DNA of 64,000 nucleotides from Desulfatibacillum aliphaticivorans DSM 15576 (GTDB lineage: Bacteria; Desulfobacterota; Desulfobacteria; Desulfobacterales; Desulfatibacillaceae), in contig NZ_AUCT01000002.1 of assembly GCF_000429905.1 (NCBI RefSeq), forward strand, positions 248,001-312,000, given 5' to 3'. The notes beneath the pieces were generated by a model. That model was not told the origin of the DNA, ran no database searches, and saw only the letters and a list, made by a program, of their open reading frames with translations. Position 1 is the stretch's first letter. Each line of letters opens with the position of its first letter. Position numbers and translations under genes: made by a program. Positions 34,228 through 42,048 of this stretch are shown one piece after another.

Positions 34228-35618
34228 TGAAAAGACGCCTGCTCATAGTGGATGACGAGCCCGACATGCTCCACCTGCTCAAACGCAGCCTGGAGCCGGA
34301 CCTGGACTGCGTCGTGGAAACCGCCGCCTCCGGCCTGGAAGCCATGGAGATTCTGGGACAGGACCGGTTCGACCTCATCCTGGCGGATATCAAAATGCCC
34401 AAAATGGACGGTTTGGAGCTTTTGGAAAAGGTGCAGGCCCAATATCCGGACCAGACCATGGTCATGATGACCGGACACGGAAGCATTGACGTGGCCGTTC
34501 AGGCCATCCAAAAAGGCGCCTACGATTTTGTGACCAAACCCTTTGATCACGAAGCCCTGGTGGTCCGTCTGGAAAAAGCCTTGGAGCGCAGCAAGCTGAT
34601 TGCCGAAAACCGCCGCCTCGTCCGCTGGTGCGGCCAGCAGCGCGCCTTTGAAAATATGGTGGGCCAAAGCCCAGCCATGCAAACGGTGTTCGACACCATC
34701 AAGACCGTCTCCCAGACCGACATGACCGTGCTCATCACCGGCGAGTCAGGCACGGGCAAGGAATTGGCCGCCCGGGCTATCCATTCCCTCAGTCCCCGAT
34801 CCTCCGGCCCTTTTGTGGCCATCAACTGCCCTACGGTGCCGGAAAACATCCTGGAAAGCGAGTTGTTCGGATATAAAAAAGGCGCCTTCACCCACGCCTC
34901 GACCAGCCGTCAGGGTCTTTTTGAGGAAGCCAACGGAGGCACTTTGTTCCTGGACGAAATCGGGGACGTGACGCCCTCCATCCAGACCAAGCTGCTGCGG
35001 GTTTTACAGGAAAAGGAAATCAAGCCGTTGGGGTCCAATAAATCCCGCAAGGTGAACGTGCGCATTGTGGCTTCCACCAACCAGGATTTGCAAAAGCGCA
35101 TTGACGAAGGCCTGTTCCGGGAGGATTTTTTCTATCGCCTGGCCGTGGTGCCTGTGGTCATGCCTCCCTTGCGGGAGCGCAACGGCGACGTGCCGCTTAT
35201 CGCCGCCCATCTGGCGGCCAAGCATTGCAAGGATCTGGGCAAACTGCCCGTGACCTTGTCTCCGAACTTTGTAAACTGGCTGGAAAATCAAACCTGGACG
35301 GGCAACGTGCGGGAGTTGGAGAACACCATCATCCAGGCTATTTTGTTTTCGGAAGAGGGAACGCTCGAGCCGCCCAAGACCGCTCCCGCGGCAACGCAGT
35401 CTTCATCCAGAATTTCCGGCCCGGACCTGTCCGCCCAATCTTACAAGGAAGCCAAGGAAAGCATCCTGGAGGCTTTTCATAAGGATTACCTGGGCGCCCT
35501 GCTTAAGGAAACCGGAGGCAACGTGACCCAGGCCGCCAAGAATTGCGGCATGGAGCGCCAGAATCTCCAGCAAATCCTCCGCCGCTACAACATTTCCGCC
35601 CAGGATTTCAGGGATTAA
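34227..35618 (+). CDS. NtrC-type sigma-54-dependent response regulator
   Basis: 463 residues: receiver (1-120; phosphorylatable Asp in DLILADIKMPKMDG), AAA+ sigma-54 activator (about 145-375; Walker A GESGTGKE, Walker B 'GGTLFLDEIGD') and Fis-type HTH (about 425-460; GNVTQAAKNCGMERQNLQQILRRY). The sigma-54-contacting loop reads GAFTHA instead of the usual GAFTGA. Start overlaps the kinase stop by one base (TAATG), so the two are translationally coupled. Its evident target is the sigma-54 promoter at 30260 ahead of its own operon. Confidence 0.95.
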   Translation: MKRRLLIVDDEPDMLHLLKRSLEPDLDCVVETAASGLEAMEILGQDRFDLILADIKMPKMDGLELLEKVQAQYPDQTMVMMTGHGSIDVAVQAIQKGAYDFVTKPFDHEALVVRLEKALERSKLIAENRRLVRWCGQQRAFENMVGQSPAMQTVFDTIKTVSQTDMTVLITGESGTGKELAARAIHSLSPRSSGPFVAINCPTVPENILESELFGYKKGAFTHASTSRQGLFEEANGGTLFLDEIGDVTPSIQTKLLRVLQEKEIKPLGSNKSRKVNVRIVASTNQDLQKRIDEGLFREDFFYRLAVVPVVMPPLRERNGDVPLIAAHLAAKHCKDLGKLPVTLSPNFVNWLENQTWTGNVRELENTIIQAILFSEEGTLEPPKTAPAATQSSSRISGPDLSAQSYKEAKESILEAFHKDYLGALLKETGGNVTQAAKNCGMERQNLQQILRRYNISAQDFRD

Positions 35619-35942
35619 TCGCCTGATTAACGCCCACTTTATCAACCTGATTTATACTTCTTATCAAAAAGCCGTCATCCATTTTAACGCAACGCTCTTG
35701 CCCACAACCGGTTTTTTGTCCTGAATTATCGTTCATCCTTCCAATACCGGCATTTTTTAGCCTGCGCTTATGTGTCTGATTTCACACGATTGAGTGGAGT
35801 TCATCATTGACACAAGAAGGGGCGGGTGGCATGTTTTGTTAAGTTCCATAAAGAGTCCAAGGTCGGGGTTTATGCAAGCTCTGTGGAACCGTAGGAACCA
35901 ATTAAATTTAAAACAAAAAATTTACTATATGAGGAAAAGCCC
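35619..35942. other. Intergenic region, no gene seen
   Basis: About 320 bases, AT-richer than the flanks. It should hold the promoter of the SPFH gene, but I do not see a convincing -35/-10 or -24/-12. A GAGGAA ribosome site lies just before the ATG at 35943. Confidence 0.3.
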
Positions 35943-37076
35943 ATGGGACTGTGGAAAAAGCTCACCGGCGAGTTTGTCGATATTGTAGAATGGCTGGACG
36001 ACACCAATGACACCCTGGTGTTCCGGTTCGAGCGCTACGGCAATGAAATCAAGTACGGCGCCAAGCTGGTGGTCCGCGAAGGCCAGCAGGCCGTATTCAT
36101 TAACGAAGGCCAGATAGCCGACGTGTTCACGCCGGGAACCTACACCCTGGAAACCCGGAACCTGCCCATCCTCAGCACCCTCAAAGGCTGGAAGCACGGG
36201 TTTGAAAGCCCCTTCAAGGCGGAAGTGTATTTTTGCAGCACCCGCCAATTTACGGACCTCAAATGGGGCACGCCCGGCCCCGTGACCATGAGGGACAAGG
36301 AATTCGGCGCCGTCAGGGTCACCGCCTATGGCATTTTTTCCATGCGCATCAAGGATCCTGCCAAGTTCATCCGGGAGATCGTGGGCACGGACGGAAATTT
36401 TTCCACCAGCGAAATCTCGTCCAACCTGCGGGGAAAAATCGGCATGCGCATCAAGGAAGTCATGCCGGAGACGGGAATTCCCATCCTGGATCTGGAAGGC
36501 AAAGTCATGATGCTGGGCGAAATGCTGGTGGACCGCATCAATCCCTCTTTTAAGGAATTCGGCCTGCAACTGACCGAAGTGCAGGTGCAGGATCTGGGCC
36601 TGCCCGAGGAAGTGGAACGAGCTATCGACAAAGGCGGCGCCATGCGGGCCATCGGCAACATGCAGGCCTACACCCAATACGAGACGGCCAGTTCCATCAA
36701 GGACGCCGCCCAAAATCCATCAGGAACCGCGGGCGCCGGCATTGGCATGGGCATGGGATTTTCCATGGCCAATCAAATGGCCGGAGCCATGGGGCAAGGC
36801 CAGCAGCCGCAGCAAGCGCCCCAGCAGGGCGGCCCCGGCGTTCCGCCTCCCATCCCCCAGGCGGTCCAGTTTTACGTGGCCGTGGGCGGCCAGCAGACAG
36901 GGCCTTTTGATCTCGCCGTCATCCAGCAGCAAATCCAGGCCGGGCAGGTCGCCAAAGACGCTTTGGTCTGGAAACAGGGCATGGCCGCCTGGACGGCCGC
37001 CGGCGAAGTTCCGGAGCTGGCCGGATTTTTCGGCGCCATGCCGCCTCCTTTGCCTCCGCAGCCGCCCCAGGGTTGA
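35943..37076 (+). CDS. SPFH-domain (virion-core-like) protein with C-terminal GYF_2 domain
   Basis: A 377-residue protein. Residues about 25-245 form an SPFH/band-7 domain of the YdjI type ('VVREGQQAVFINEGQIADVFTPGTYTL', 'KDPAKFIREIVG', 'ELGLQLTEVQVQDL'-like ending). A Gly/Met/Gln/Pro-rich linker follows (about 258-300), and then a GYF_2/DUF4339 module (YVAVGGQQTGPFDLAVIQQQI...ALVWKQGMAAWTAAGEVPEL). The next gene encodes a zinc-ribbon membrane protein; in Bacillus the homologous pair (YdjI, YdjG) works with a PspA/ESCRT-III protein in membrane stress. No PspA gene is visible next to it here. Confidence 0.85.
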   Translation: MGLWKKLTGEFVDIVEWLDDTNDTLVFRFERYGNEIKYGAKLVVREGQQAVFINEGQIADVFTPGTYTLETRNLPILSTLKGWKHGFESPFKAEVYFCSTRQFTDLKWGTPGPVTMRDKEFGAVRVTAYGIFSMRIKDPAKFIREIVGTDGNFSTSEISSNLRGKIGMRIKEVMPETGIPILDLEGKVMMLGEMLVDRINPSFKEFGLQLTEVQVQDLGLPEEVERAIDKGGAMRAIGNMQAYTQYETASSIKDAAQNPSGTAGAGIGMGMGFSMANQMAGAMGQGQQPQQAPQQGGPGVPPPIPQAVQFYVAVGGQQTGPFDLAVIQQQIQAGQVAKDALVWKQGMAAWTAAGEVPELAGFFGAMPPPLPPQPPQG

Positions 37077-37133
37077 TGGCGGGACTTTGGATAAAACGCA
37101 TTCTCTATTAGCTTTAATGAAAAATCGGATGTT

Positions 37134-38198
37134 ATGAGCGTTAAAGAATTTCCTTGTACAAGTTGCGGCGCAAAGCTGGAGTATGTCTCCGGCCAGGAGC
37201 TGATCTGTCCTTATTGCGGGGCGAAAAACGTCTTTGAACAGGTTGAAGAAGACATCAAAGAATTGGATTTTCATGATTTTCTGCGAAAATCCGCCGAGCA
37301 TGAGGAGTCCATAGAGGTTACTACGGTCAAGTGTCAGGCCTGCGGCGCCGAGTCCACGCCCGAAGAAAACGTGTCCATCAGCCATTGCTCCTTTTGCGGC
37401 TCCCAGCTTATGGCCCAGGCCAGCGTTTCCAAGGCCATCAAGCCCAAAAGCATGCTTCCTTTTGAAATCCAGCGCGAACAGGCCCGGGAAAATTTCCGAA
37501 AGTGGTTGAAAGGCCTGTGGTTCGCCCCCAATCAGGTGAAAAAATACGCCCGCTCCCTGGATCAGATCAAGGGCATGTACATTCCGTTCTGGACCTACGA
37601 CGCCGACACCTACACCAATTACCGCGGCCAGAGAGGAACCGATTACACCGAGCACTACACGGACAGCGACGGCAAACGCCAATCCCGCACCGAAACCCGC
37701 TGGAGCTATGTATCCGGCCGGGTTCGGAAGCTGTTCGACGACGTGCTGATTCTCGCCAGCAGATCCCTGCCCAAAAAGCAGACCGACAAGCTGGAGCCCT
37801 GGGATCTTAACAACCTGGTTCCCTATCAGGAGCAATACCTCGCCGGATTTCAGGTGGAAACCTACCAGATCGACCTGGAGGGAGGCTTTGATGAAGCCCG
37901 GGACGTCATGGCGGAAGGCATTAAGAGGGAAATCCGCAGGGACATCGGCGGAGATCACCAGCGCATTGACTCCATGGACACCAGCTACGCGGACATCACC
38001 TTCAAGCACATTTTATTGCCCGTCTGGATCAGCGCATACAAGTTCAAGGACAAAACCTACCGCTTTGTGGTGAACGCCCGCACCGGAGAGGTGCAGGGCG
38101 AGCGCCCCTGGTCCGCCTGGAAAATCGGCGCAGCCGTCACGGCCGCCGCGGTCGTCATCGGCGGGGTCTACTATTATTTCTGGGTATATGGGGGATGA
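37134..38198 (+). CDS. Zinc-ribbon membrane protein (YdjG-like, TFIIB-type ribbon)
   Basis: A 354-residue protein with two N-terminal Cys4 zinc ribbons (CTSCGAKLEYVSGQELICPYCG and CQACGAESTPEENVSISHCSFCG). The middle domain is large and soluble (about 85-325; 'MYIPFWTYDADTYTNYRGQRG', 'LLPVWISAYKFKDKTYRFVVNARTGEVQGERP'). A single C-terminal transmembrane helix follows (WKIGAAVTAAAVVIGGVYYYF). Such proteins are often misnamed 'primosomal protein N'-like'. Encoded 57 bases after the SPFH gene, it is probably the membrane anchor or recruiter for that partner. Confidence 0.85.
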   Translation: MSVKEFPCTSCGAKLEYVSGQELICPYCGAKNVFEQVEEDIKELDFHDFLRKSAEHEESIEVTTVKCQACGAESTPEENVSISHCSFCGSQLMAQASVSKAIKPKSMLPFEIQREQARENFRKWLKGLWFAPNQVKKYARSLDQIKGMYIPFWTYDADTYTNYRGQRGTDYTEHYTDSDGKRQSRTETRWSYVSGRVRKLFDDVLILASRSLPKKQTDKLEPWDLNNLVPYQEQYLAGFQVETYQIDLEGGFDEARDVMAEGIKREIRRDIGGDHQRIDSMDTSYADITFKHILLPVWISAYKFKDKTYRFVVNARTGEVQGERPWSAWKIGAAVTAAAVVIGGVYYYFWVYGG

Positions 38199-38252
38199 TT
38201 ATCACCTAAACTGTTAACAACAGATGTCTTCATTTTTGAAATACTATTGTGC

Positions 38253-38933
38253 TCAGTGAACAGCTTGTAAATAAGCCTTTTGGATCGCAGCATTTTCAAT
38301 ATCAGTGGAAAATTTATCAATTGATGAGATAACAAAACGTAAGACTTCTAGTGAGTATACAGCATCAGGTTCATAAAGCTCTCCATGGGCGATACTACAG
38401 CGACTACTGAACATATCATCAATGAAAGGCCCGTTTGTTGACCATCTTTTTTCATAGTCTATCCCCATGCTCTCACATAAGTTGCTGAACACTTCTGAGT
38501 TTAAATTTGACTCCGTATCAACAGCTCCCCCAGTAGAAAGAGATATTGATTCATCCAATTTCTCTGTAAATCTCTCCACAACTCTTAAATGAGGGCCTAT
38601 TTTCCGACTGCTCTCCTTTGCGATTCTCAGTTCATTCCTACAAATTAACGCCTTAAAATTATTAGAATAACTAGAGAAAGACCGAGATTTTTGGGCCACG
38701 AGATTTACATATGCCTCGGAAGCATCCTTAACGAAGCCTTCCCAATGAGCGTATGAAAGGACGATTGCAGAACGGCTTATTCGTGCGATATTATAATTTT
38801 TTTTCTTTTTGGCTAACAATAATTCATTGACAAAAGCAACAAGCTCTCGCTTCCGCTTTTGCTTACTAGCGGCCAAAAAGTCTACTAATTCCTGGTCACT
38901 TCTAATCTTCAAATTGAACCCACCCACGCCCAA
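38253..38933 (-). CDS. HEPN-domain protein, MAE_28990/MAE_18760-like predicted RNase
   Basis: About 226 residues, all-alpha. The block RSAIVLSYAHWEGFVKDASEAYVNLV and the later SSRCSIAHGE (R-x4-H) are the two halves of the HEPN signature; R-x4-6-H is the catalytic motif of HEPN RNases. Only non-ATG starts are available: TTG 38933, GTG 38927 or a later TTG. The frame overlaps the end of the DUF262 gene (stop at 38902-38904) by up to 32 bases, so translation is probably coupled. Base composition is clearly AT-richer than the flanking genes, a sign of transfer. Inferred role: toxin or effector of a two-gene defence system. No cleavage of a specific RNA can be claimed. Confidence 0.82.
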   Translation of the reverse strand: MGVGGFNLKIRSDQELVDFLAASKQKRKRELVAFVNELLLAKKKKNYNIARISRSAIVLSYAHWEGFVKDASEAYVNLVAQKSRSFSSYSNNFKALICRNELRIAKESSRKIGPHLRVVERFTEKLDESISLSTGGAVDTESNLNSEVFSNLCESMGIDYEKRWSTNGPFIDDMFSSRCSIAHGELYEPDAVYSLEVLRFVISSIDKFSTDIENAAIQKAYLQAVH

Positions 38934-40005
38934 ATTTAATTGTTTCTGGAATTCTTGTTGAGGCTCTTACTCCAGATCCATGAAAAGGCAACTCGGCTAA
39001 AATGTCCCACAATTCCCTGTGTTTCTCTACAAACAAGTCCATGTCTGGTAAGTTTTCCCCCATAAGAAGGCGATGAGCTATCCCGATACCAACAACTTCA
39101 AAAAGAGTAACTAACATCGGACCATAGTACTTTTCCTTAAACTTCCGAAAGCTATTACCACCCGTAGTTTCATATAAAAAATCAAATGTTTGCATGAAGA
39201 TTGACTCAAAATGTTCACGATCAAAATCACCATCCTTTGCCTGATTGATGGCTTCACGATTTAGGTATGCTCCAAGCTCATCGATTGTTCTTAAATCATC
39301 TATTGATTTTCTCACAAAAGTAACAAATCGAATTACTAATTCCAAATCAAATGCTTCTTCCAAGGCCTTATCAGTCAACATTAAACAATTTTGAAAAGAT
39401 TCATATTTCGCAATTCGATTTATCCATTCGAAATAGTCAGGGTTAGCCATAACAATCATACAATTACGAACCTCTTGATCTGTAGCTTCCGCCCCCCCTC
39501 TATTTAGCCTTTGAAATACCTCATATTTGACATCTTGATCACTCGTACTTCTTACTATATTCACATCCCAGCGAGCCCTCTTAATCCTAATCTTGGATGC
39601 ATCAGACAGTTCACGGTCAGAATTTTCGTCACTCCATGCTTTTCCTTCCAAATCCTCTAAATAATGGGTCTTAGTCAATGTAAGCGCGTCTCTATACACA
39701 CCGTTCTCATCTTTAAGCTCGCCCATGAGTTGAAAAATAGTTGACAATCTTTGCACCCCATCGATTACATCCCATTTTCCATCTTCCCTTTCAGAGACAA
39801 AAATTGGAGGAATTGGAATTCCAAGTAATAAAGACTCAACCAACCTTGATTTTTGTTCAACCGACCACCTAAAAAATCGCTGGAATTCAGGATGGAGTTC
39901 AAGTTCTCCTTCTCTGTACATGGAAACAAGCTCGTTTACAGACATTGAATACGATGTTGTCTGGACATTAACCGCATTATCCTGAATTTGTTGGTCAAGG
40001 GACAC
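38902..40005 (-). CDS. DUF262-domain protein (GmrSD/ParB-like nuclease-NTPase family)
   Basis: A 367-residue protein starting with GTG at 40005, AGGAGG seven bases upstream. The N-terminal DUF262 core is plain: 'LHPEFQRFFRWSVEQKSRLVESLLLGIPIPPIFVSERE' followed by WDVIDGVQRLSTI (the ParB-like DGxQR motif). Residues about 130-350 are helical and end with a Trp-rich tail. Unlike GmrSD or BrxU there is no DUF1524 HNH domain, so nuclease activity, if any, would come from the partner HEPN gene that overlaps its 3' end. AT-rich composition marks the pair as an island between SPFH/zinc-ribbon and ClC genes. Probable sensor or regulator half of an anti-phage or toxin-antitoxin module. Confidence 0.85.
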   Translation of the reverse strand: MSLDQQIQDNAVNVQTTSYSMSVNELVSMYREGELELHPEFQRFFRWSVEQKSRLVESLLLGIPIPPIFVSEREDGKWDVIDGVQRLSTIFQLMGELKDENGVYRDALTLTKTHYLEDLEGKAWSDENSDRELSDASKIRIKRARWDVNIVRSTSDQDVKYEVFQRLNRGGAEATDQEVRNCMIVMANPDYFEWINRIAKYESFQNCLMLTDKALEEAFDLELVIRFVTFVRKSIDDLRTIDELGAYLNREAINQAKDGDFDREHFESIFMQTFDFLYETTGGNSFRKFKEKYYGPMLVTLFEVVGIGIAHRLLMGENLPDMDLFVEKHRELWDILAELPFHGSGVRASTRIPETIKFGRGWVQFED

Positions 40006-40055
40006 AGAGCCTCCTCCTTATCATCGTCTACTAAACAGTATGGCCCCAAAATGCC

Positions 40056-40072
40056 ATAGTGTTGAACACTAT
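40056..40072 (-). promoter_or_regulatory. 17-nt palindrome ATAGTGTT-G-AACACTAT upstream of the DUF262-HEPN pair
   Basis: A perfect 8-bp inverted repeat with one central base, 50-67 bases upstream of the DUF262 start. Read on the minus strand it contains TATAGT, a fair -10, so a protein bound here would block transcription. A TTGACA lies further upstream on the same strand (rc of 40102-40107). The rest of the gap to 40221 is AT-rich with no gene. Confidence 0.5.
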
Positions 40073-40221
40073 AGATTCAGGTATTTAGATGCTATCGAGA
40101 TTGTCAAAATTAACATAATACCACTGTTATTTCAACAAAAACCTATTGGGTACAACATTGTTATATTATGAAATTTTTCTCAATGCAACTTTACTTATGA
40201 TATCAATGTATATCAGCAATT

Positions 40222-42036
40222 CTAATCCTGCGATTTGGTGCGTTTCATTTCGTCCACGCGCTGGTTGTAGAAGGCGATGACCTCCCGGCGGCGGAGCATG
40301 CCAAGGAGGATGCCGGGATCGTTCACGTCCACCACGGGGATGGCGTCGATGTTCTTGATGGTGAATTTTTTGAGGACCGAATTGAGGTCGTCCTCGGGAG
40401 AAACAGTGATGATGTCGGATATGGCGATATCCTGCATAATCACAAGGGGTTCTATATGCTTTTCAAAGAGAACCGAGCGCACGTCCGTGCTGGAGAATAT
40501 GCCGGTCAGGCGCTTTTTTTCGTCCAAAACCGGGAAATAATGCTGTTTGGTGCCTGCAAAAAACTTCTTGAAAGCCGAAAAATTCATCTGTTCCGGAATG
40601 CCCGGCGTCTGAATGATGGAGTCTTGCAAATCCTTGACCTTCATGGTCTGGAGGATGTCCACGAAAAAATCCCCGGCGTGCGCGGCCGATGCAATGGGGT
40701 TTTTGGGCTGCATGACGTAAATGGTCCACTTGCGCGAAACCAGATAGGACACGGTGCAGACCAGAAGGCTTGGCAGCAGCAGGTGGTAGGAGCTTGTCAT
40801 TTCGGAAACGAAAATAATGGTGGATATGGGCGTGTTGGAAACCCCGGTGAAAAATCCGGCCATGCCCACAATCACAAAGGCGCCGGGCTGGTCCACCCAC
40901 CCCAGTTGATGGAAGATCATGCCCACCACCCCGCCGATGGCGCCGCCGATGACCACCGAAGGGCCGAACACGCCGCCCGATCCTCCCGAGCCGATCGAGA
41001 ACGAGGTCGTCAGGATTTTTCCGAAAGCCAGGATCAGCAAAAACCCGATGGTCGCCCTGGGATCGCCCGAGATGGCCCATTGGACGTAACCGTAGCCGAA
41101 GGCCAGGGTCTGGGGAAAAAAGAAGCCGATGGCGCCCGTGCACAAGCCGCCGATGACCGGCTTGAAATGATTGGGCAGGGCCAGGCGTTTGAAAAAGCCG
41201 GTCACGCCGTAGAAGGATTTTACGTAAACCCATCCCGCCGCCGCCACCACCAGGGCCAGAATGGTGTATGGCAAAAGCTCTGCGGGATCGCGAAACACAA
41301 AATTGACAGGGGCTTTGAACAAGGAGCCCCAGCCGTAGGTGAGGCAAAAGATGCAATAGGCCACCACGGCGGAAAGCCCGGCCGGCAGAACCACTTCGCC
41401 CTCGATGTCCGGGTCCCGGTACAGGACTTCGGCGGCGAACAAGGCGCCTGCCAATGGCGCCCGGAAGATGCTGCCTACGCCCGCGCCCATGCCGGCCGCC
41501 AGCATGATGCGCCGCTCCCGGTCCGAGAGTTTGAGCTTGGTGGCCAGGAAGGAGCCGAACCCGGCGCCGATCTGGGCGATGGGGCCTTCCCTTCCTCCCG
41601 AGCCGCCCGTTGTGAGGGTGATGGCCGAGGCCAGGGTTTTGATGATGGGCACCCGCCCGCGGATGAAGCCGCCTTTATTGTGGTAGGCGTCAATGGCCGC
41701 GTCCGTGCCGTGGCCTTCGGATTCCGGGGCGAAGGTGTACACCAGCCAGCCGCTGAATATACCGCCCGCAGCCGGCAGGAGAAAGAGGATCCAACGGACC
41801 GGCTCTTTCACGCCCGGTTCGAACATGCGGTGGGACTCCCCGGCGGCGGCCGGAGGCCGGTACCCCGCCAGGGCGTCCAGAAAATATCGCATTCCCGCTT
41901 CGCATAAAAAATGAAACAGGATAGAGCCCAGTCCGGCCACTACGCCGATGGCCACGAACCGGGCCACCCATTTCATGGCGTAAGCGCCTTTGGGGTCCAG
42001 GCGCGCCCCAAAGAATTTGCCGTCCTTGTTGGCCAT
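40222..42036 (-). CDS. ClC-family chloride channel/transporter with CBS domains
   Basis: A 604-residue membrane protein with about ten to twelve hydrophobic helices over residues 20-440. ClC selectivity signatures are present: GSGGREGPIAQIGAG (the GKxGPxxH region, with Arg for Lys and Gln in place of the His), and 'GSGGSGGVFGPSVVIGG' (GxFxP). The 'gating' Glu is the E of GREGP. Two C-terminal CBS domains follow (about 470-600; 'YFPVLDEKKRLTGIFSSTDVRSVLF', 'AIPVVDVNDPGILLGMLRRREVI'), which may bind adenosine nucleotides. It starts 12 bases after the aminotransferase gene, so the two form an operon. Channel or H+/Cl- exchanger cannot be separated with certainty. Confidence 0.92.
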   Translation of the reverse strand: MANKDGKFFGARLDPKGAYAMKWVARFVAIGVVAGLGSILFHFLCEAGMRYFLDALAGYRPPAAAGESHRMFEPGVKEPVRWILFLLPAAGGIFSGWLVYTFAPESEGHGTDAAIDAYHNKGGFIRGRVPIIKTLASAITLTTGGSGGREGPIAQIGAGFGSFLATKLKLSDRERRIMLAAGMGAGVGSIFRAPLAGALFAAEVLYRDPDIEGEVVLPAGLSAVVAYCIFCLTYGWGSLFKAPVNFVFRDPAELLPYTILALVVAAAGWVYVKSFYGVTGFFKRLALPNHFKPVIGGLCTGAIGFFFPQTLAFGYGYVQWAISGDPRATIGFLLILAFGKILTTSFSIGSGGSGGVFGPSVVIGGAIGGVVGMIFHQLGWVDQPGAFVIVGMAGFFTGVSNTPISTIIFVSEMTSSYHLLLPSLLVCTVSYLVSRKWTIYVMQPKNPIASAAHAGDFFVDILQTMKVKDLQDSIIQTPGIPEQMNFSAFKKFFAGTKQHYFPVLDEKKRLTGIFSSTDVRSVLFEKHIEPLVIMQDIAISDIITVSPEDDLNSVLKKFTIKNIDAIPVVDVNDPGILLGMLRRREVIAFYNQRVDEMKRTKSQD

Positions 42037-42048
42037 AACGACCTTGGA

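Noticed and set aside
35827..35841. Sigma-54-like element TGGCATGTTTTGTTA before the SPFH gene
   Set aside because: The -12 GC is missing (TA instead) and the -24 box is degenerate, unlike the two exact matches at 30260 and 45398.
40456..41907. Long plus-strand frame opposite the ClC gene, and similar ones at 41911-43305, 56437-58005 and 59684-60985
   Set aside because: All are antisense shadows of high-GC coding genes; codon patterns and product composition are not protein-like.
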